A stretch of DNA of 64,000 nt from Flagellimonas sp. CMM7 (GTDB lineage: Bacteria; Bacteroidota; Bacteroidia; Flavobacteriales; Flavobacteriaceae): assembly GCF_021390195.1 (NCBI RefSeq), contig NZ_CP090003.1, forward strand, positions 4,051,501 through 4,115,500. Direction: 5' to 3'. The notes under the pieces are model-generated. The model did not search any database and was not told the DNA's origin. It saw only the letters and a list, made by a program, of their open reading frames with translations. This document shows, piece after piece, positions 53,117-63,462 of this stretch (positions are counted from its first letter, which is position 1; the number at the start of each line of letters is the position of its first letter). A program made the position numbers and the translations under genes.

Positions 53117-54268
53117 CTATCCTTTAATTCTTTTTCTTCTATTTTGTTCATAATCCTCAAAAATCATTTCACCAAGCCCCTTTAATCCAGTGTAAAATGC
53201 TTTCCCTTTATTGGCTTGGGTAAATTCTCGCACAAACTGCATGAGATACGGGTCCTGCGCAATCATAAACGTAGTTATGGGAATGTGCAGCTTTCTGGCC
53301 TGTTGGGCCATGGCATAGCACTTCTCTACTATATAATCATCTAGTCCAACACTATTTTTATAATAATCGCCATTAGGAAGCCTTAAACAAGATGGTTTTC
53401 CATCGGTAATCATGAAAATTTGCTTGTTGGTATTCCGCTTTCTTCTGAGCATGTCCATGGCCAACTGAAGACCAGCAACGGTATTGGTATGGTAAGGACC
53501 CACTTTTAAATAAGGCAAATCTTTTATTGGAATAGGCCAGGCATCATTCCCAAAGACCAAAATATCCAGGGTGTCCTTAGGATATCGGGTTGTGATTAAC
53601 TCTGCAAGTGCCATAGCCACTTTTTTGGCCGGAGTTATTCTGTCTTCTCCATATAAAATCATACTATGGCTAATATCAATCATCAATACAGTACTCATTT
53701 GAGCTTTGTACTGTGTATCTTCTACAACCAAATCTTCTTCGCTCAGCGAAAAACTATCCAGACCATGATTAATCTGGGCATTTTTAAGACTTTCGGTCAT
53801 AGAAATATGTTCCAACGAATCTCCAAAACGATATTCTCTAAACTCACCTGTATGCTCATCTCCCCTGCCAGACTTTCCCGTTTTATGATTTCCAGAACCA
53901 CTTCTTTTTAACTTACCAAAAATTTGCTCTAAGGCCTTTTTACGTAAGGCACGTTCCAATTTGGCGGTAATGGACAGACTTCCACCGCCATCACCTTCTT
54001 CTCCTTCTCCTTGCTCGGCATCTGTATCAAACTCTTCGCGGATAAAACCTTTGGCCTTTAAATCCTCTATAAAATCATCAATAGTATAATCTTCATCGGT
54101 AAGCTCATATTCCTTGTCCAATTCGCGAAGCCAATCGAGGGCCTCTTCCACATCTCCAGAAGTATGCGTAACCAATTCCTGAAAAATCTCAAAAAGCTTT
54201 TCAAAGGGAGTTTGCTCAGGGGCTTCGTACGTAGTAAATCGAAATCCCTTTCTTGTATTCATAGCCAT
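53117..54268 (-). CDS. VWA-domain partner of the AAA+ ATPase
   Basis: A 383-residue cytoplasmic VWA protein with the MIDAS motif DISHS at 198-202 and ITDGKPS. The N-terminal part is acidic and contains a Gly/Glu-rich stretch (about 80-100). A basic linker (119-150) precedes the VWA domain. It is first in the operon with the AAA+ ATPase. DUF1853 is encoded divergently 77 nt away. Confidence 0.88.
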   Translation of the reverse strand: MAMNTRKGFRFTTYEAPEQTPFEKLFEIFQELVTHTSGDVEEALDWLRELDKEYELTDEDYTIDDFIEDLKAKGFIREEFDTDAEQGEGEEGDGGGSLSITAKLERALRKKALEQIFGKLKRSGSGNHKTGKSGRGDEHTGEFREYRFGDSLEHISMTESLKNAQINHGLDSFSLSEEDLVVEDTQYKAQMSTVLMIDISHSMILYGEDRITPAKKVAMALAELITTRYPKDTLDILVFGNDAWPIPIKDLPYLKVGPYHTNTVAGLQLAMDMLRRKRNTNKQIFMITDGKPSCLRLPNGDYYKNSVGLDDYIVEKCYAMAQQARKLHIPITTFMIAQDPYLMQFVREFTQANKGKAFYTGLKGLGEMIFEDYEQNRRKRIKG

Positions 54269-54345
54269 TATATAAAATTAACACATTCTGCTTTTACCTT
54301 CACGGCTTTAATGAAAACTTAACGCTTCTGTTTATGTTTGTAGCA

Positions 54346-55152
54346 ATGGAACAAGAATTATGTTTTGGCTTTTACCATACGCCACCACTTTGGACGAATG
54401 AACAATTTGGCATTCAACAATTTGAATTTCCACCGCTGCAATTAGGAGATTTTGAGTCGAATTCCATCAATGAACGTTTACGGCTCGGCCACCAAATGGA
54501 ATCTGTTTTTGAACAACTTATCTCATTTTCTGAAGACTGGGAGATCATAGCAAAAAATGCCTTGGTTGATAGGAATAGAATTAGATTGGGTGAGCTCGAT
54601 TTTATTGCTAGAAACAGCGAAACCAATCAAGTTTACCATATAGAATTGGCCTACAAATTTTACATTGTCAATCCAACAATATCAGAACCTATTCATCGTT
54701 TAATGGGACCCAACAAACGGGATATGTTCTTTACCAAATTGGATAAGCTAAAGGAAAAACAATTCCCATTGTTATATGCTCCAGAGCTGAATGATACGTT
54801 GCAAAAATTACAAGTAAAACCGTATGCGGTTAAACAGCAAGCTTGCTTTAAATCCCAACTTTTTATTCCTTTTGAAGATACTTCTGTTCCCATACGACCA
54901 TTAAACAAAAATTGTGTAGAAGGCAAATGGATTCGGTTTAATGATTTTAATTCTGAAAGGTTTACGGCATCTGAATATTATATTCCTTTTAAAAGAGAAT
55001 GGGTAATAACACCAAGTTTAAATAGAAAGTATGTCACTCATTATCTAACGCTTCTAGAAGTGAACTTACGAATGCTAAAAGAAAGTGCTCCCATGCTTTG
55101 GATGAAAAAATCTGATGGCACTGTTGAAAAACTATTTGTTGTCTGGTGGTAA
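54346..55152 (+). CDS. DUF1853 family protein
   Basis: A 268-residue protein recognised as DUF1853 by RLGHQMESVFEQLISF, LGELDFIARNSETNQVYHIE and LAYKFYI. The D-x-E-x-K spacing (LDFIAR...HIELAYKF) resembles PD-(D/E)xK nuclease-type folds, so a nuclease activity is possible but unproven. The ATG at 54346 is preferred; 54334 is also in frame. Confidence 0.85.
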   Translation: MEQELCFGFYHTPPLWTNEQFGIQQFEFPPLQLGDFESNSINERLRLGHQMESVFEQLISFSEDWEIIAKNALVDRNRIRLGELDFIARNSETNQVYHIELAYKFYIVNPTISEPIHRLMGPNKRDMFFTKLDKLKEKQFPLLYAPELNDTLQKLQVKPYAVKQQACFKSQLFIPFEDTSVPIRPLNKNCVEGKWIRFNDFNSERFTASEYYIPFKREWVITPSLNRKYVTHYLTLLEVNLRMLKESAPMLWMKKSDGTVEKLFVVWW

Positions 55153-55273
55153 AAGGAATGACTTAAAAACTTGTTTTAGAGCACCTACTATTCCTGATAT
55201 TTGTAAATTAATCTTGTTTGTATGCAACCCTTCAAAATTTTAATTGTCTTTAACAAAATACAAACATTCATTT

Positions 55274-55954
55274 ATGCTAAATAACACTACTGGACTTTTG
55301 TTAATTCTATTATTCTTGCACTTTGGTTTATCATTGAAGGCACAAGAGGATTCTAAGGACTACATTGAATTTAATGATCGTAAGAACGTGGTTCACGGGG
55401 TCTATTTGGGGTTAACAGGACATTATGGAGAATTAAAAGGAATACCAACATATGGCCTTGGTATTAAATTCGCATATGTTGCTAATAGGAAATTTGAGGT
55501 TGGTCTGGCAGCAAATGTTTTACAGTCCAATCAAGAGTTCATTACCGTTGTGGATATTGATAATAAGCTCATTGGGGCTTATTTGGGCGCACATCTAGAA
55601 CCTATATTCTTTAGTAAGAAAAGATTGAATTTATCGTTACCATTGTTCATCGGTTTTGGAGCAATAGGATATGTCACTGGAGATGGCGACGACTTTAGCG
55701 AGGAGTTTATAGACACGGAATTTGAAAATGTAAATAACATTTATGTAGCCGAACCGGGGGTAAACGTACTTTTTAATATCTCCAGATACATACAATTAGA
55801 GGCAGGTGTCAAATATCGTTTTACAAACAAAATAGATCTTGCCACTAGTCCCATTAAGAGATTAAATGGTTTTTCTACTGGTATTGGTGTAAAAGTTGGC
55901 GTCTTCAACATGGGTAGAAATCGTTACAAGAAGAACATTTCGGAAAAGGAATGA
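55274..55954 (+). CDS. Predicted outer-membrane beta-barrel protein
   Basis: A 226-residue exported protein (signal about 1-25, SLKAQE). Alternating strands (KFEVGLAANVLQSN, LNLSLPLFIGFGAIGYV, YIQLEAGVKYRFTN) and a C-terminal strand ending VGVFNM suggest a small OmpA-like or opacity-like barrel. No family is certain. The ATG at 55274 gives a clean signal peptide; the TTG at 55244 would add ten residues. Confidence 0.72.
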   Translation: MLNNTTGLLLILLFLHFGLSLKAQEDSKDYIEFNDRKNVVHGVYLGLTGHYGELKGIPTYGLGIKFAYVANRKFEVGLAANVLQSNQEFITVVDIDNKLIGAYLGAHLEPIFFSKKRLNLSLPLFIGFGAIGYVTGDGDDFSEEFIDTEFENVNNIYVAEPGVNVLFNISRYIQLEAGVKYRFTNKIDLATSPIKRLNGFSTGIGVKVGVFNMGRNRYKKNISEKE

Positions 55955-55962
55955 TTCAACAG

Positions 55963-56562
55963 CTACTTGTGCCTATCGATTAAAACTTTTTCAATATCGT
56001 TCAGCTTATATCCTTTAGCTTGTAATAAAATCAGATAGTGAAACAATAGATCCGCACTTTCATTTAGAAAAAGATCATCATTGTTGTCCTTAGCCTCAAT
56101 AACCGTCTCCACCGCTTCTTCCCCAACTTTTTGAGCTATTTTGTTTATTCCTTTCTTAAATAGTGACGCTACATAGCTATCAGGGTTTTCAGCATTTTCT
56201 TTACGGGATGTGATAATATCTTCTAAAGTGGAAAGAAACCCATACCCTTGAGCATTTTCTTCTGCCCAACAAGTATCTGTTCCTTTATGGCACGTTGGGC
56301 CTTCTGGATTCACGGTTACGAGCAAAGCATCATGATCACAATCGTTTTTTATGCTTACAAGTCTTAAGAAGTTTCCACTCTCCTCCCCTTTTGTCCAAAG
56401 CCGATTTTTACTTCGACTAAAGAAGGTCACTTTTTTGGTAGCTTGAGTTACTGTTAGTGCTTCTTGATTCATATATCCTAACATTAAGACATTCTTTGTT
56501 TGAGCATCTTGGACAATTACTGGAACCAATCCATCTGTATTTTTGGTGAAGTCTACTTTCAT
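55963..56562 (-). CDS. hisIE: Bifunctional phosphoribosyl-AMP cyclohydrolase / phosphoribosyl-ATP pyrophosphatase HisIE
   Basis: Carries out the second and third steps of histidine synthesis. The 199-residue fusion has the HisI zinc region ([15 protein letters not shown]) in the first half. HisE follows, with [24 protein letters not shown] helices. It is the last gene of the his operon and overlaps hisF by 4 nt. Confidence 0.96.
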   Translation of the reverse strand: MKVDFTKNTDGLVPVIVQDAQTKNVLMLGYMNQEALTVTQATKKVTFFSRSKNRLWTKGEESGNFLRLVSIKNDCDHDALLVTVNPEGPTCHKGTDTCWAEENAQGYGFLSTLEDIITSRKENAENPDSYVASLFKKGINKIAQKVGEEAVETVIEAKDNNDDLFLNESADLLFHYLILLQAKGYKLNDIEKVLIDRHK

Positions 56563-57314
56563 ATTCTAATAGGGATTCCCTCTTTCTTTAGTTCTTTTTT
56601 TAAATCTTTTATTTCGATTTCCTTAAAATGAAAAATACTCGCTGCCAATGCAGCGTCGGCTTTTCCATCAATAAAGGTATCTGTAAAATGTGAGACAGCT
56701 CCTGCTCCGCCTGAAGCAATAATTGGAATATTGACCATATCTGACAATTTAGCCAAAGCTTTGTTTGCAAATCCATTTTTTGTTCCATCATGATCCATTG
56801 AAGTAAATAATATCTCCCCTGCCCCACGTTCTTCAACTTCCTTGGCCCATTCAAACAAATCAATTTCAGTAGGTACTTTTCCGCCAACCAAATGCACTTT
56901 CCAGCTTCCATCGATTTGTTTGGCATCAATAGCAACCACGATGCACTGCGAACCAAACTTAGCCACTAGCTCGTTGATCAACTCAGGTCTTTTTACCGCA
57001 GAAGAATTAATGGAGACCTTATCTGCCCCATTTTGAAGCAGCATATCAACATCGGCAACAGATGAGATTCCCCCTCCAACAGTAAAGGGTATATTCACCT
57101 TTTCTGCAACGTGATATACCAAATCTGCCAAGGTTTTTCGTCGCTCTTCTGTAGCCGAAATATCCAAGAACACTAGCTCATCCGCTCCTTCTTGAGCATA
57201 GATTTCTGCAAGTTCAACAGGGTCACCAGCGTCACGCAAATCAACAAAATTGATTCCTTTTACAGTACGTCCGTTTTTAATGTCCAAACAAGGGATTATT
57301 CTTTTTGTTAGCAT
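56559..57314 (-). CDS. hisF: Imidazole glycerol phosphate synthase cyclase subunit HisF
   Basis: With HisH, makes imidazole glycerol phosphate and AICAR. A 251-residue TIM barrel with the catalytic Asp residues D11 ([12 protein letters not shown]) and D130 (VVAIDAKQ). [10 protein letters not shown] and [10 protein letters not shown] are the phosphate-binding loops. The GIY-YIG element ends 11 nt upstream of its start. Confidence 0.97.
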   Translation of the reverse strand: MLTKRIIPCLDIKNGRTVKGINFVDLRDAGDPVELAEIYAQEGADELVFLDISATEERRKTLADLVYHVAEKVNIPFTVGGGISSVADVDMLLQNGADKVSINSSAVKRPELINELVAKFGSQCIVVAIDAKQIDGSWKVHLVGGKVPTEIDLFEWAKEVEERGAGEILFTSMDHDGTKNGFANKALAKLSDMVNIPIIASGGAGAVSHFTDTFIDGKADAALAASIFHFKEIEIKDLKKELKKEGIPIRI

Positions 57315-57325
57315 AATTTTCGTCG

Positions 57326-57660
57326 CTCTGAACTTGTTTCAGAGTCTCATTAATTTAGTAATCCAATGTTTCCAAAGATGGGTTATGTTCCTTGATTAAA
57401 TTCAATTTCCAATCGTGACGCCAATTCTTCAATTGTTTCTCGCGAGCAATTGCTTGATTAATATCCAAAAATGTTTTAAAATAGACTAAATCAGTTAAAT
57501 TATACTTCTTAGTGAATTTTGACCCTTCTCCCAATTTATGCTCAATAACCCTTCGGGACAAGTCAGAAGTAACGCCAATGTAAAAAGTTGTTCTATACTT
57601 ATTAGTCATTATATAAACAAAACTCTGTTGCATCTTTGTGACCCTGAAACAAGTTCAGGG
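57326..57660. mobile_element. GIY-YIG mini element bounded by inverted palindromes
   Basis: CTCTGAACTTGTTTCAGAG (57326-57344) and CCCTGAAACAAGTTCAGGG (57642-57660) are each palindromic and are inverted copies of one another (17 of 19 bases). The nuclease gene fills the space between, leaving only 10 and 8 nt. The element sits between the dinB and hisF genes of an otherwise tight operon, five bases from the dinB stop. No target-site duplication is evident by eye. Confidence 0.6.
57355..57633 (-). CDS. Small GIY-YIG family endonuclease
   Basis: A 92-residue single-domain nuclease (UPF0213/YhbQ-like). The first strands FVYIMTN and FYIGVT correspond to the GIY and YIG motifs (YIM/YIG). R28 in DLSRRVIEHK is the conserved Arg. 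The usual late Glu lies in AREKQLKNWRH. It has no function in histidine synthesis. The palindromes at both ends suggest it belongs to a small mobile or REP-associated unit. Confidence 0.88.
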   Translation of the reverse strand: MQQSFVYIMTNKYRTTFYIGVTSDLSRRVIEHKLGEGSKFTKKYNLTDLVYFKTFLDINQAIAREKQLKNWRHDWKLNLIKEHNPSLETLDY

Positions 57661-57665
57661 TGACA

Positions 57666-58175
57666 TTATTCATTTTTCACAGTGAGATCTACTCCATCAT
57701 AAAATCCTAGATCTTGGTTATTCAAAATTTTGGTCCACAAAGCTATTTGTCCTGTATGGTAGGACAAATGCTCAACAATGTGAACAATATTACCTATACC
57801 TGAAAATTCAAATCCTTGAACCAACCTTTTCTTCAGTAGCTCTTCTGTAGAAACTTCCGAAATGGTCTTTTTTGCAGTCTCTACAGTGTCAACAAGCTTT
57901 TGAAAAAGTTCATCCTTTGCGTATCCAGAAAGTATGGAAAACTCCTCACCCCTATTGCGATTGTCCTCTAAACCCCTGAGCGAAGCAATCCCGTATTGGG
58001 TAATATTACCACATAAATGCAAGATTAAATTCCCAATACTATTTGTTGTTTCGTTAGGTTTCTGCCATATGACATTTTCTGATAATTTGTCCAAGCAAAT
58101 TTTTATCATTCTTAAACTCTCATCCATCCGATAATTGGCATTGATGACTAACTCATTTCGTAGTTGCTTATCCAT
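57666..58175 (-). CDS. DinB superfamily protein
   Basis: A 169-residue four-helix protein. Metal ligands are His in LILHLCGN and the pair in [13 protein letters not shown] (HxxxH). DinB/YfiT-like proteins include metal-dependent thiol transferases and DNA-damage-related proteins; the role here is unknown. The gene overlaps hisA by 8 nt and the his operon continues after it. Confidence 0.87.
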   Translation of the reverse strand: MDKQLRNELVINANYRMDESLRMIKICLDKLSENVIWQKPNETTNSIGNLILHLCGNITQYGIASLRGLEDNRNRGEEFSILSGYAKDELFQKLVDTVETAKKTISEVSTEELLKKRLVQGFEFSGIGNIVHIVEHLSYHTGQIALWTKILNNQDLGFYDGVDLTVKNE

Positions 58176-58947
58176 TTTCCAAAATATAGTGTTCCAACTG
58201 CTTCAAACTTATTCTGTTTTCATAAATGGCTTTGCCTATAATGGTTCCTTCACAGCCAATTTCCGCGAGCTTTGGCAATTCTTCAAAACTAGAAATACCT
58301 CCGCTGGCAATCAAATTGATGCCAACAACTTCTGTATCTTCAACTCCACTTCCGGTCACCGAAGTTTCAATTTTCATAGTCTTGGACAAAATCTTTTTAT
58401 AAAGGTCAAATGATGGGCCTTCCAACATTCCATCTTTACTGATATCTGTACAAATAATGTATTTAACTCCTTTTTTTTGATAGGATTGAATAAATGGAAT
58501 TAACTCTTTATCAGAGTCTTCCAGCCATCCTGAAATCGATACTTTTTCATCTTTGGCATCAGCACCCAATATAATTTTTGCCGCCCCATACTTTACCAAC
58601 CAGCCCAAAAAGGTTTGTTTATTCTTTACCGCAATGCTGCCTCCCGTAATTTGATTTGCTCCGCTTTCAAAAGCAATATGTAAATCTTCATCGGTTTTTA
58701 ATCCACCGCCAAAATCAATTTTCAAATTCGTTTTGGTTGCGATACTTTCCAACACTTTATGGTTGACAATGTGTTTAGATTTTGCACCATCCAAATCAAC
58801 CAAATGCAAATGCTCTATTCCATGAGCCTCGAATTGCATGGCAACTTCCAATGGATTTTCATTGTATACCTTTTTGGTGTCATAATCGCCTTTTGATAAC
58901 CTGACACACTTACCGTCAATAATATCTATTGCTGGAATTATTCGCAT
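58168..58947 (-). CDS. hisA: Phosphoribosylformimino-5-aminoimidazole carboxamide ribotide isomerase HisA
   Basis: Amadori isomerase of the histidine pathway. A 259-residue TIM barrel with the catalytic D8 ([13 protein letters not shown]) and a second Asp in [10 protein letters not shown]. The [10 protein letters not shown] and [14 protein letters not shown] loops bind the two phosphates. It sits between the dinB gene and a GNAT gene. Confidence 0.96.
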   Translation of the reverse strand: MRIIPAIDIIDGKCVRLSKGDYDTKKVYNENPLEVAMQFEAHGIEHLHLVDLDGAKSKHIVNHKVLESIATKTNLKIDFGGGLKTDEDLHIAFESGANQITGGSIAVKNKQTFLGWLVKYGAAKIILGADAKDEKVSISGWLEDSDKELIPFIQSYQKKGVKYIICTDISKDGMLEGPSFDLYKKILSKTMKIETSVTGSGVEDTEVVGINLIASGGISSFEELPKLAEIGCEGTIIGKAIYENRISLKQLEHYILENG

Positions 58948-59364
58948 TTAGTTCTTCTTTTTAAACATCCATGTTTCAGGATTGGGAATGGATTCAAAAC
59001 CATAAGTCGTATAAAGTGAGTGGGCATCATTGGTGCGTAATCCCATTCCATTTACATTTTGTAATTCCGGGTAATTAAAAATATAATCCAAAAGCATTTT
59101 TCCGATTCCTTTTCCTTGATACTGTTCTACCACAAATACATCCATTAACCAAGCAAAAACCACAAAGTCCGTTGCAATACGTGCAAATGCAACCTGTCTC
59201 CCATCTTTGGCAAAAACACCAAAACACAGCGCATTCTCCATCGATTTAACCACCAACTCCTCACTTCTTCCTTTGGCCCAATAAGATTCTTCAGAAAGAT
59301 ATCTATGAATCAATGGAACATCCATTTTTGATTTCTCAGTCGATATATAAAAATCAGCACTCAT
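58948..59364 (-). CDS. GNAT family N-acetyltransferase in the his operon
   Basis: A 138-residue acetyltransferase with the acetyl-CoA loop QYQGKGIGKML near residue 85. It starts within the stop codon of hisH (1-nt overlap, TAATG) and ends directly before hisA. The tight packing means it is co-expressed with histidine synthesis. The substrate is unknown. It is unrelated in sequence detail to the other GNAT at 63463. Confidence 0.9.
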   Translation of the reverse strand: MSADFYISTEKSKMDVPLIHRYLSEESYWAKGRSEELVVKSMENALCFGVFAKDGRQVAFARIATDFVVFAWLMDVFVVEQYQGKGIGKMLLDYIFNYPELQNVNGMGLRTNDAHSLYTTYGFESIPNPETWMFKKKN

Positions 59365-59945
59365 TATAGTTCTAAAAAGTTTTTCAAAATCTGTGCTCCT
59401 ACGTCACTACTTTTTTCAGGGTGGAATTGTGTTCCATAAAAATTGTCTTTCTGCAAAGCTGCACTATATGCGAAGGCATATTCTGATTCTGCAATTGTTT
59501 CATCACCAATTGGCGCATGATAACTGTGCACCAAATAGATATGGGAGTTTTCTGGAATGTTTTTAAACAAATCCGATTTCAAATTACTTATTTGATTCCA
59601 TCCTATTTGAGGCACTTTAACAGATTTTGGAAACTTTATTACGTTCAAATCGAAAATCCCCAGCCCTTGCGTGTCACCTTCTTCAGAAAAATTACACATT
59701 AGTTGCATTCCCAAACAAATGCCCAACACAGGTTGCTTTAGCATTGTTATCGTCTTTTCTAAGCCACTAGCCTGTAGTTTCAACATGGCAGAACTTGCCT
59801 CGCCTACTCCCGGAAAAATAACTTTATCCGCATTTTGAATTTCCTCAACATTATCACTTAAAATAGCATCATAGCCCAAACGTTGTACGGCAAATTTGAT
59901 ACTCTGAATATTCCCCGCACCATAATTGATTATTACTATTTTCAT
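59364..59945 (-). CDS. hisH: Imidazole glycerol phosphate synthase glutaminase subunit HisH
   Basis: Supplies ammonia to HisF from glutamine. A 193-residue class I glutamine amidotransferase with nucleophile C77 (LGICLGMQL), H175 and E177 (FHPEKSS). It overlaps the GNAT gene by 1 nt and follows hisB with no gap. Confidence 0.97.
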   Translation of the reverse strand: MKIVIINYGAGNIQSIKFAVQRLGYDAILSDNVEEIQNADKVIFPGVGEASSAMLKLQASGLEKTITMLKQPVLGICLGMQLMCNFSEEGDTQGLGIFDLNVIKFPKSVKVPQIGWNQISNLKSDLFKNIPENSHIYLVHSYHAPIGDETIAESEYAFAYSAALQKDNFYGTQFHPEKSSDVGAQILKNFLEL

Positions 59946-61082
59946 CTATAGCACTCCTTTAGTAGATGGTAATACCATCTTTTCAACATCCCGCTTTACC
60001 GCCATTTTAATTGATTTGGCAAATGCCTTAAAAATTGCTTCAATTTTGTGGTGCTCGTTTGTTCCTTCCACTTTTATATTTAGGTTGGCCTTAGCGCCGT
60101 CTGTAAATGACTTAAAAAAGTGTTGAAACATTTCGGTTGGCATGTCCCCTACTTTTTCACGTTTGAAATCCGCATCCCAAACCAACCAATTACGTCCGCC
60201 AAAGTCTATAGCAACTTGGGCCAAGCAATCATCCATTGGCAAAGAGAAACCATAACGTTCTATGCCCAGTTTATCTCCAAGAGCATTTGAAAACACTTCT
60301 CCAAGAGCAATTGCGGTGTCTTCAATGGTGTGATGTTCGTCTACTTGCAAATCACCGTCAACTTTTATTTCCAAATCCATTTGACCATGTCTTGCCAATT
60401 GATCTAACATATGATCAAAAAATGCTAAGCCAGTATCTATATTGCTTTTTCCAGTCCCATCTAGATTTAGTTGAATTTGGATATCAGTTTCATTGGTTTT
60501 TCTGGAAATCTCTGCAGTCCTATTTTCCAATTTCAAATATTCATAGATTTTCTCCCAATCGTTACTTTCTAAAGCTATATGAGCATCCAATTCTTCGCGT
60601 TTCACTGTAATTTCCCCAGTCCCCAAGTTGGTGTCGTCATTAATGAAGATACCTTTTGCTCCTAGATTTTTGGCCAGTTCCATATCCGTAAGCCTATCCC
60701 CAAGAACAAAAGAATTCTTTAAATCATAATGTTCTGTAAAGTATTGCGTCAGCAGCCCCGTGCCAGGTTTTCTTGTATCTGCATTATCTTTGGGAAACGT
60801 CCTGTCTATAAAAACTTCATTAAAAACTACTCCCTCATTTTCAAAGGATTTCATAATGAAATTGTGCACAGGCCAAAAAGTTTCCTCAGGAAAAATGTCC
60901 GTGCCCAGACCGTCCTGATTGGTAATCATAACCAATTCGTAATCCAGCTCTTTGGCAATTTTACCTAAGTAGGTGAATACTTTTGGGTAGAAAATCATTT
61001 TTTCAAATGCATCTATTTGCTCATCAGCTGTCTCTCTGATGATGGTTCCGTCCCTATCTATAAAAAGTACTTTTTTGGCCAT
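59946..61082 (-). CDS. hisB: Bifunctional histidinol-phosphatase / imidazoleglycerol-phosphate dehydratase HisB
   Basis: A 378-residue fusion. The N-terminal HAD phosphatase domain has [11 protein letters not shown] with the nucleophilic Asp, and [10 protein letters not shown] with [12 protein letters not shown] later. The C-terminal dehydratase domain (about 190-378) has [13 protein letters not shown] and [16 protein letters not shown] for its two manganese sites. It catalyses steps six and eight of histidine synthesis. Its ATG overlaps the hisC stop by 1 nt. Confidence 0.97.
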   Translation of the reverse strand: MAKKVLFIDRDGTIIRETADEQIDAFEKMIFYPKVFTYLGKIAKELDYELVMITNQDGLGTDIFPEETFWPVHNFIMKSFENEGVVFNEVFIDRTFPKDNADTRKPGTGLLTQYFTEHYDLKNSFVLGDRLTDMELAKNLGAKGIFINDDTNLGTGEITVKREELDAHIALESNDWEKIYEYLKLENRTAEISRKTNETDIQIQLNLDGTGKSNIDTGLAFFDHMLDQLARHGQMDLEIKVDGDLQVDEHHTIEDTAIALGEVFSNALGDKLGIERYGFSLPMDDCLAQVAIDFGGRNWLVWDADFKREKVGDMPTEMFQHFFKSFTDGAKANLNIKVEGTNEHHKIEAIFKAFAKSIKMAVKRDVEKMVLPSTKGVL

Positions 61083-62131
61083 TATTCTAGTTCTTTTAAT
61101 ATAGCAATCAATATTTTGTTTTCTTCTGGAGTACCTATTGTAAATCGCAATGTGTTTTCACACAAAGGCTGATTACTCCTGTTACGCACAACAATTTGGG
61201 CTTCCAATAGCTCTTGGTATCTTTTATCAGCATCGTCCACTTTGACCAGCACAAAATTTGAATCCGAAGGATAAACCTTATACACAAAATTTAACTCATT
61301 GAGTGCGTTTACCAAGGTTTTACGTTCCCGCACTATTTGTTGAACCTCCTCTTGAACCATGGTATCATCCAATACTCTTTTAAGCGCCTGATACTGTGTA
61401 AGCTGGTTTACGTTGTATGGAGGTTTTATTTTGTTCAACACTTCAATAATTTCTGCAGATGCATAGCACATCCCCAGTCGAATACCTGCCATACCATAAG
61501 CTTTTGACAATGTTTGGATGACTATCAGGTTTGGATACTTGGGTAAACTGAAAATCCAACTCTCGCTTTCTGAGAAATCTATATATGCTTCATCCACAAC
61601 TACCAAACCATGGAAATTATTCAGTAATTCTTCAATATGCTTCTTTTGAAAAGCATTGCCCGTAGGGTTGTTTGGAGAACAGATAAAAATAACTTTAGAA
61701 TTTTCATCCACTCGCTTTAGAATTTGAGATACATCTGGCTCAAAATCAGAGGTCAACAAAATTTCTCTGTTCTCAATAGCATTGATTCCGGAAAGTACTT
61801 TGTACATACCATATGTTGGCGGTAAAGTGATAATGTTATCTTGAATTGGTTCGCAGAAAGCTCTAAAAATCAAATCTAAAACTTCATCACTACCATTACC
61901 TAATAGGATATTCTTTTCAAGAACCTCTCTTTGTTCCGCTAAAAGTGTTTTAAGACTTCGCTGCTGTGGGTCCGGATATCGATTTAGACCATTTTCAAAA
62001 GGATTCTCATTGGCATCCAAAAAAATCATTTTGGAACCATCCGAAACGTACTCATCTCTCGCGGACGAATAGGGTCTTAAACCTTTTACAGTTTCCCGAA
62101 CTAGCTTTTCTAACTTAAATCCTGTTTTCAT
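61082..62131 (-). CDS. hisC: Histidinol-phosphate aminotransferase HisC
   Basis: A PLP-dependent aminotransferase (fold type I), 349 residues from the ATG at 62131. Family marks are [28 protein letters not shown] and the cofactor Lys in [15 protein letters not shown]. An in-frame ATG at 62161 would add MSNGVETSVQ, but those codons come from the REP-like repeat at 62143-62166, so the downstream start is preferred. Confidence 0.95.
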   Translation of the reverse strand: MKTGFKLEKLVRETVKGLRPYSSARDEYVSDGSKMIFLDANENPFENGLNRYPDPQQRSLKTLLAEQREVLEKNILLGNGSDEVLDLIFRAFCEPIQDNIITLPPTYGMYKVLSGINAIENREILLTSDFEPDVSQILKRVDENSKVIFICSPNNPTGNAFQKKHIEELLNNFHGLVVVDEAYIDFSESESWIFSLPKYPNLIVIQTLSKAYGMAGIRLGMCYASAEIIEVLNKIKPPYNVNQLTQYQALKRVLDDTMVQEEVQQIVRERKTLVNALNELNFVYKVYPSDSNFVLVKVDDADKRYQELLEAQIVVRNRSNQPLCENTLRFTIGTPEENKILIAILKELE

Positions 62132-62142
62132 TTGCACAGATG

Positions 62143-62166
62143 TCTCGACTCCGTTCGACATGACAT
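62143..62166. repeat. REP-like palindrome between hisD and hisC
   Basis: TCTCGACTCCGTTCGACATG followed by ACAT, with TCGA/TCGA arms. Its TGACAT end abuts the hisD stop codon, as the CAGGGTGACAT end at 57657 abuts the dinB stop. Read in reverse it supplies the false upstream ATG of hisC. Confidence 0.6.
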
Positions 62167-63456
62167 TTAATCTTCTTTTAAACTTTTTAATCGAAGTGTT
62201 ACTGCATTTTTATGTGCCTGCAACCCCTCCGCTTCCGCCATTAACTCAATTGCATTGCCTATACCCAAAATACCTTGTTCCGTTATTTTCTGAAACGTCA
62301 TACTCTTCATGAAGCTATCCAAATTTACACCACTATATTGTCTGGCATAACCATTTGTTGGTAACGTATGATTGGTGCCAGAAGCATAATCCCCAGCACT
62401 TTCAGGAGTATAGTTTCCTATAAATACTGAACCCGCATTGAACGTATTCTCTATGTAGAACTTCTCATTTTCTACACAGACAATATAGTGTTCAGGGGCG
62501 TATACATTAATCAAATCGATTGCCTTCTCATCGTTTTCTATTAAAATAAGCTTACTGTTTTTAATAGCTTTTTCTGCTATAACCATACGCGGAAGTGCCT
62601 TTATCTGATTTTCTATCTCTAAAGCCACATTATCCAATAGTCTTTCTGAGGTAGAAACCAAAATTACTTGACTATCTGCCCCGTGTTCAGCTTGACTCAA
62701 TAGATCTGAAGCCACAAAAGAAGCGTTGGCTGTATCATCTGCAGCTACCAATAACTCGCTTGGGCCTGCTGGCATGTCTATAGCAACTCCATATTTTGTG
62801 GCCAATTGCTTAGCAACCGTTACATACTGATTGCCTGGACCAAATATTTTATAAACACTGGGAATACTTTCTGTTCCGAATGTCATCCCAGCAACAGCTT
62901 GTATTCCCCCTACTTTAAATATTTGGGTAACTCCGCAAAGATTAGCAGTATATAAAATTGTTGAATCTATTTCTCCTCTATCATTTGGAGGCGTGCATAG
63001 CACAATCTCTTTGCAACCGGCAATCTTGGCCGGAACTGCCAACATTAAAATTGTAGAAAATAGGGGTGCCGTGCCTCCTGGAATATACAACCCAACTTTT
63101 TGAATGGGTCTTTTCTCTTGCCAGCAAGAAACCCCCGGCATTGTTTCTAACGCTACCTTTTCGGTCTTTTGAACAGTATGAAATCTTTCAATATTACTCT
63201 TTGCTAAAGAAATAGCTTGCTTCAATTCTTCTGGAACTTGGTTGGAAGCTTTTTCAATTTCTTCTTTCGATACTAAAAAAGACTCCAAGCGGGCTTTATC
63301 AAACTTTTCCGTATAATCCCTGACCGCGGAATCCCCCAGAGCTTTTATTTCTTCAAAAATCCGAGTAACGGTTTCTTCAATATCAGAAACAGTTTGTGTA
63401 GGCCTTCTTAATAGCGCTTTCCATTTTTCTTTATTTGGATAAACAATTTTCTGCAT
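62167..63456 (-). CDS. hisD: Histidinol dehydrogenase HisD
   Basis: Oxidises histidinol to histidine in two NAD-dependent steps. The 429-residue protein has PGGTAPLFSTILMLAVPAKI, FGPGNQYVTVAKQ and the zinc-region LLSQAEHGADSQ. LPTNGYARQYSGVNL near the C-terminus is also conserved. It follows a GNAT gene by 6 nt. Confidence 0.97.
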   Translation of the reverse strand: MQKIVYPNKEKWKALLRRPTQTVSDIEETVTRIFEEIKALGDSAVRDYTEKFDKARLESFLVSKEEIEKASNQVPEELKQAISLAKSNIERFHTVQKTEKVALETMPGVSCWQEKRPIQKVGLYIPGGTAPLFSTILMLAVPAKIAGCKEIVLCTPPNDRGEIDSTILYTANLCGVTQIFKVGGIQAVAGMTFGTESIPSVYKIFGPGNQYVTVAKQLATKYGVAIDMPAGPSELLVAADDTANASFVASDLLSQAEHGADSQVILVSTSERLLDNVALEIENQIKALPRMVIAEKAIKNSKLILIENDEKAIDLINVYAPEHYIVCVENEKFYIENTFNAGSVFIGNYTPESAGDYASGTNHTLPTNGYARQYSGVNLDSFMKSMTFQKITEQGILGIGNAIELMAEAEGLQAHKNAVTLRLKSLKED

Positions 63457-63462
63457 AGCTTT

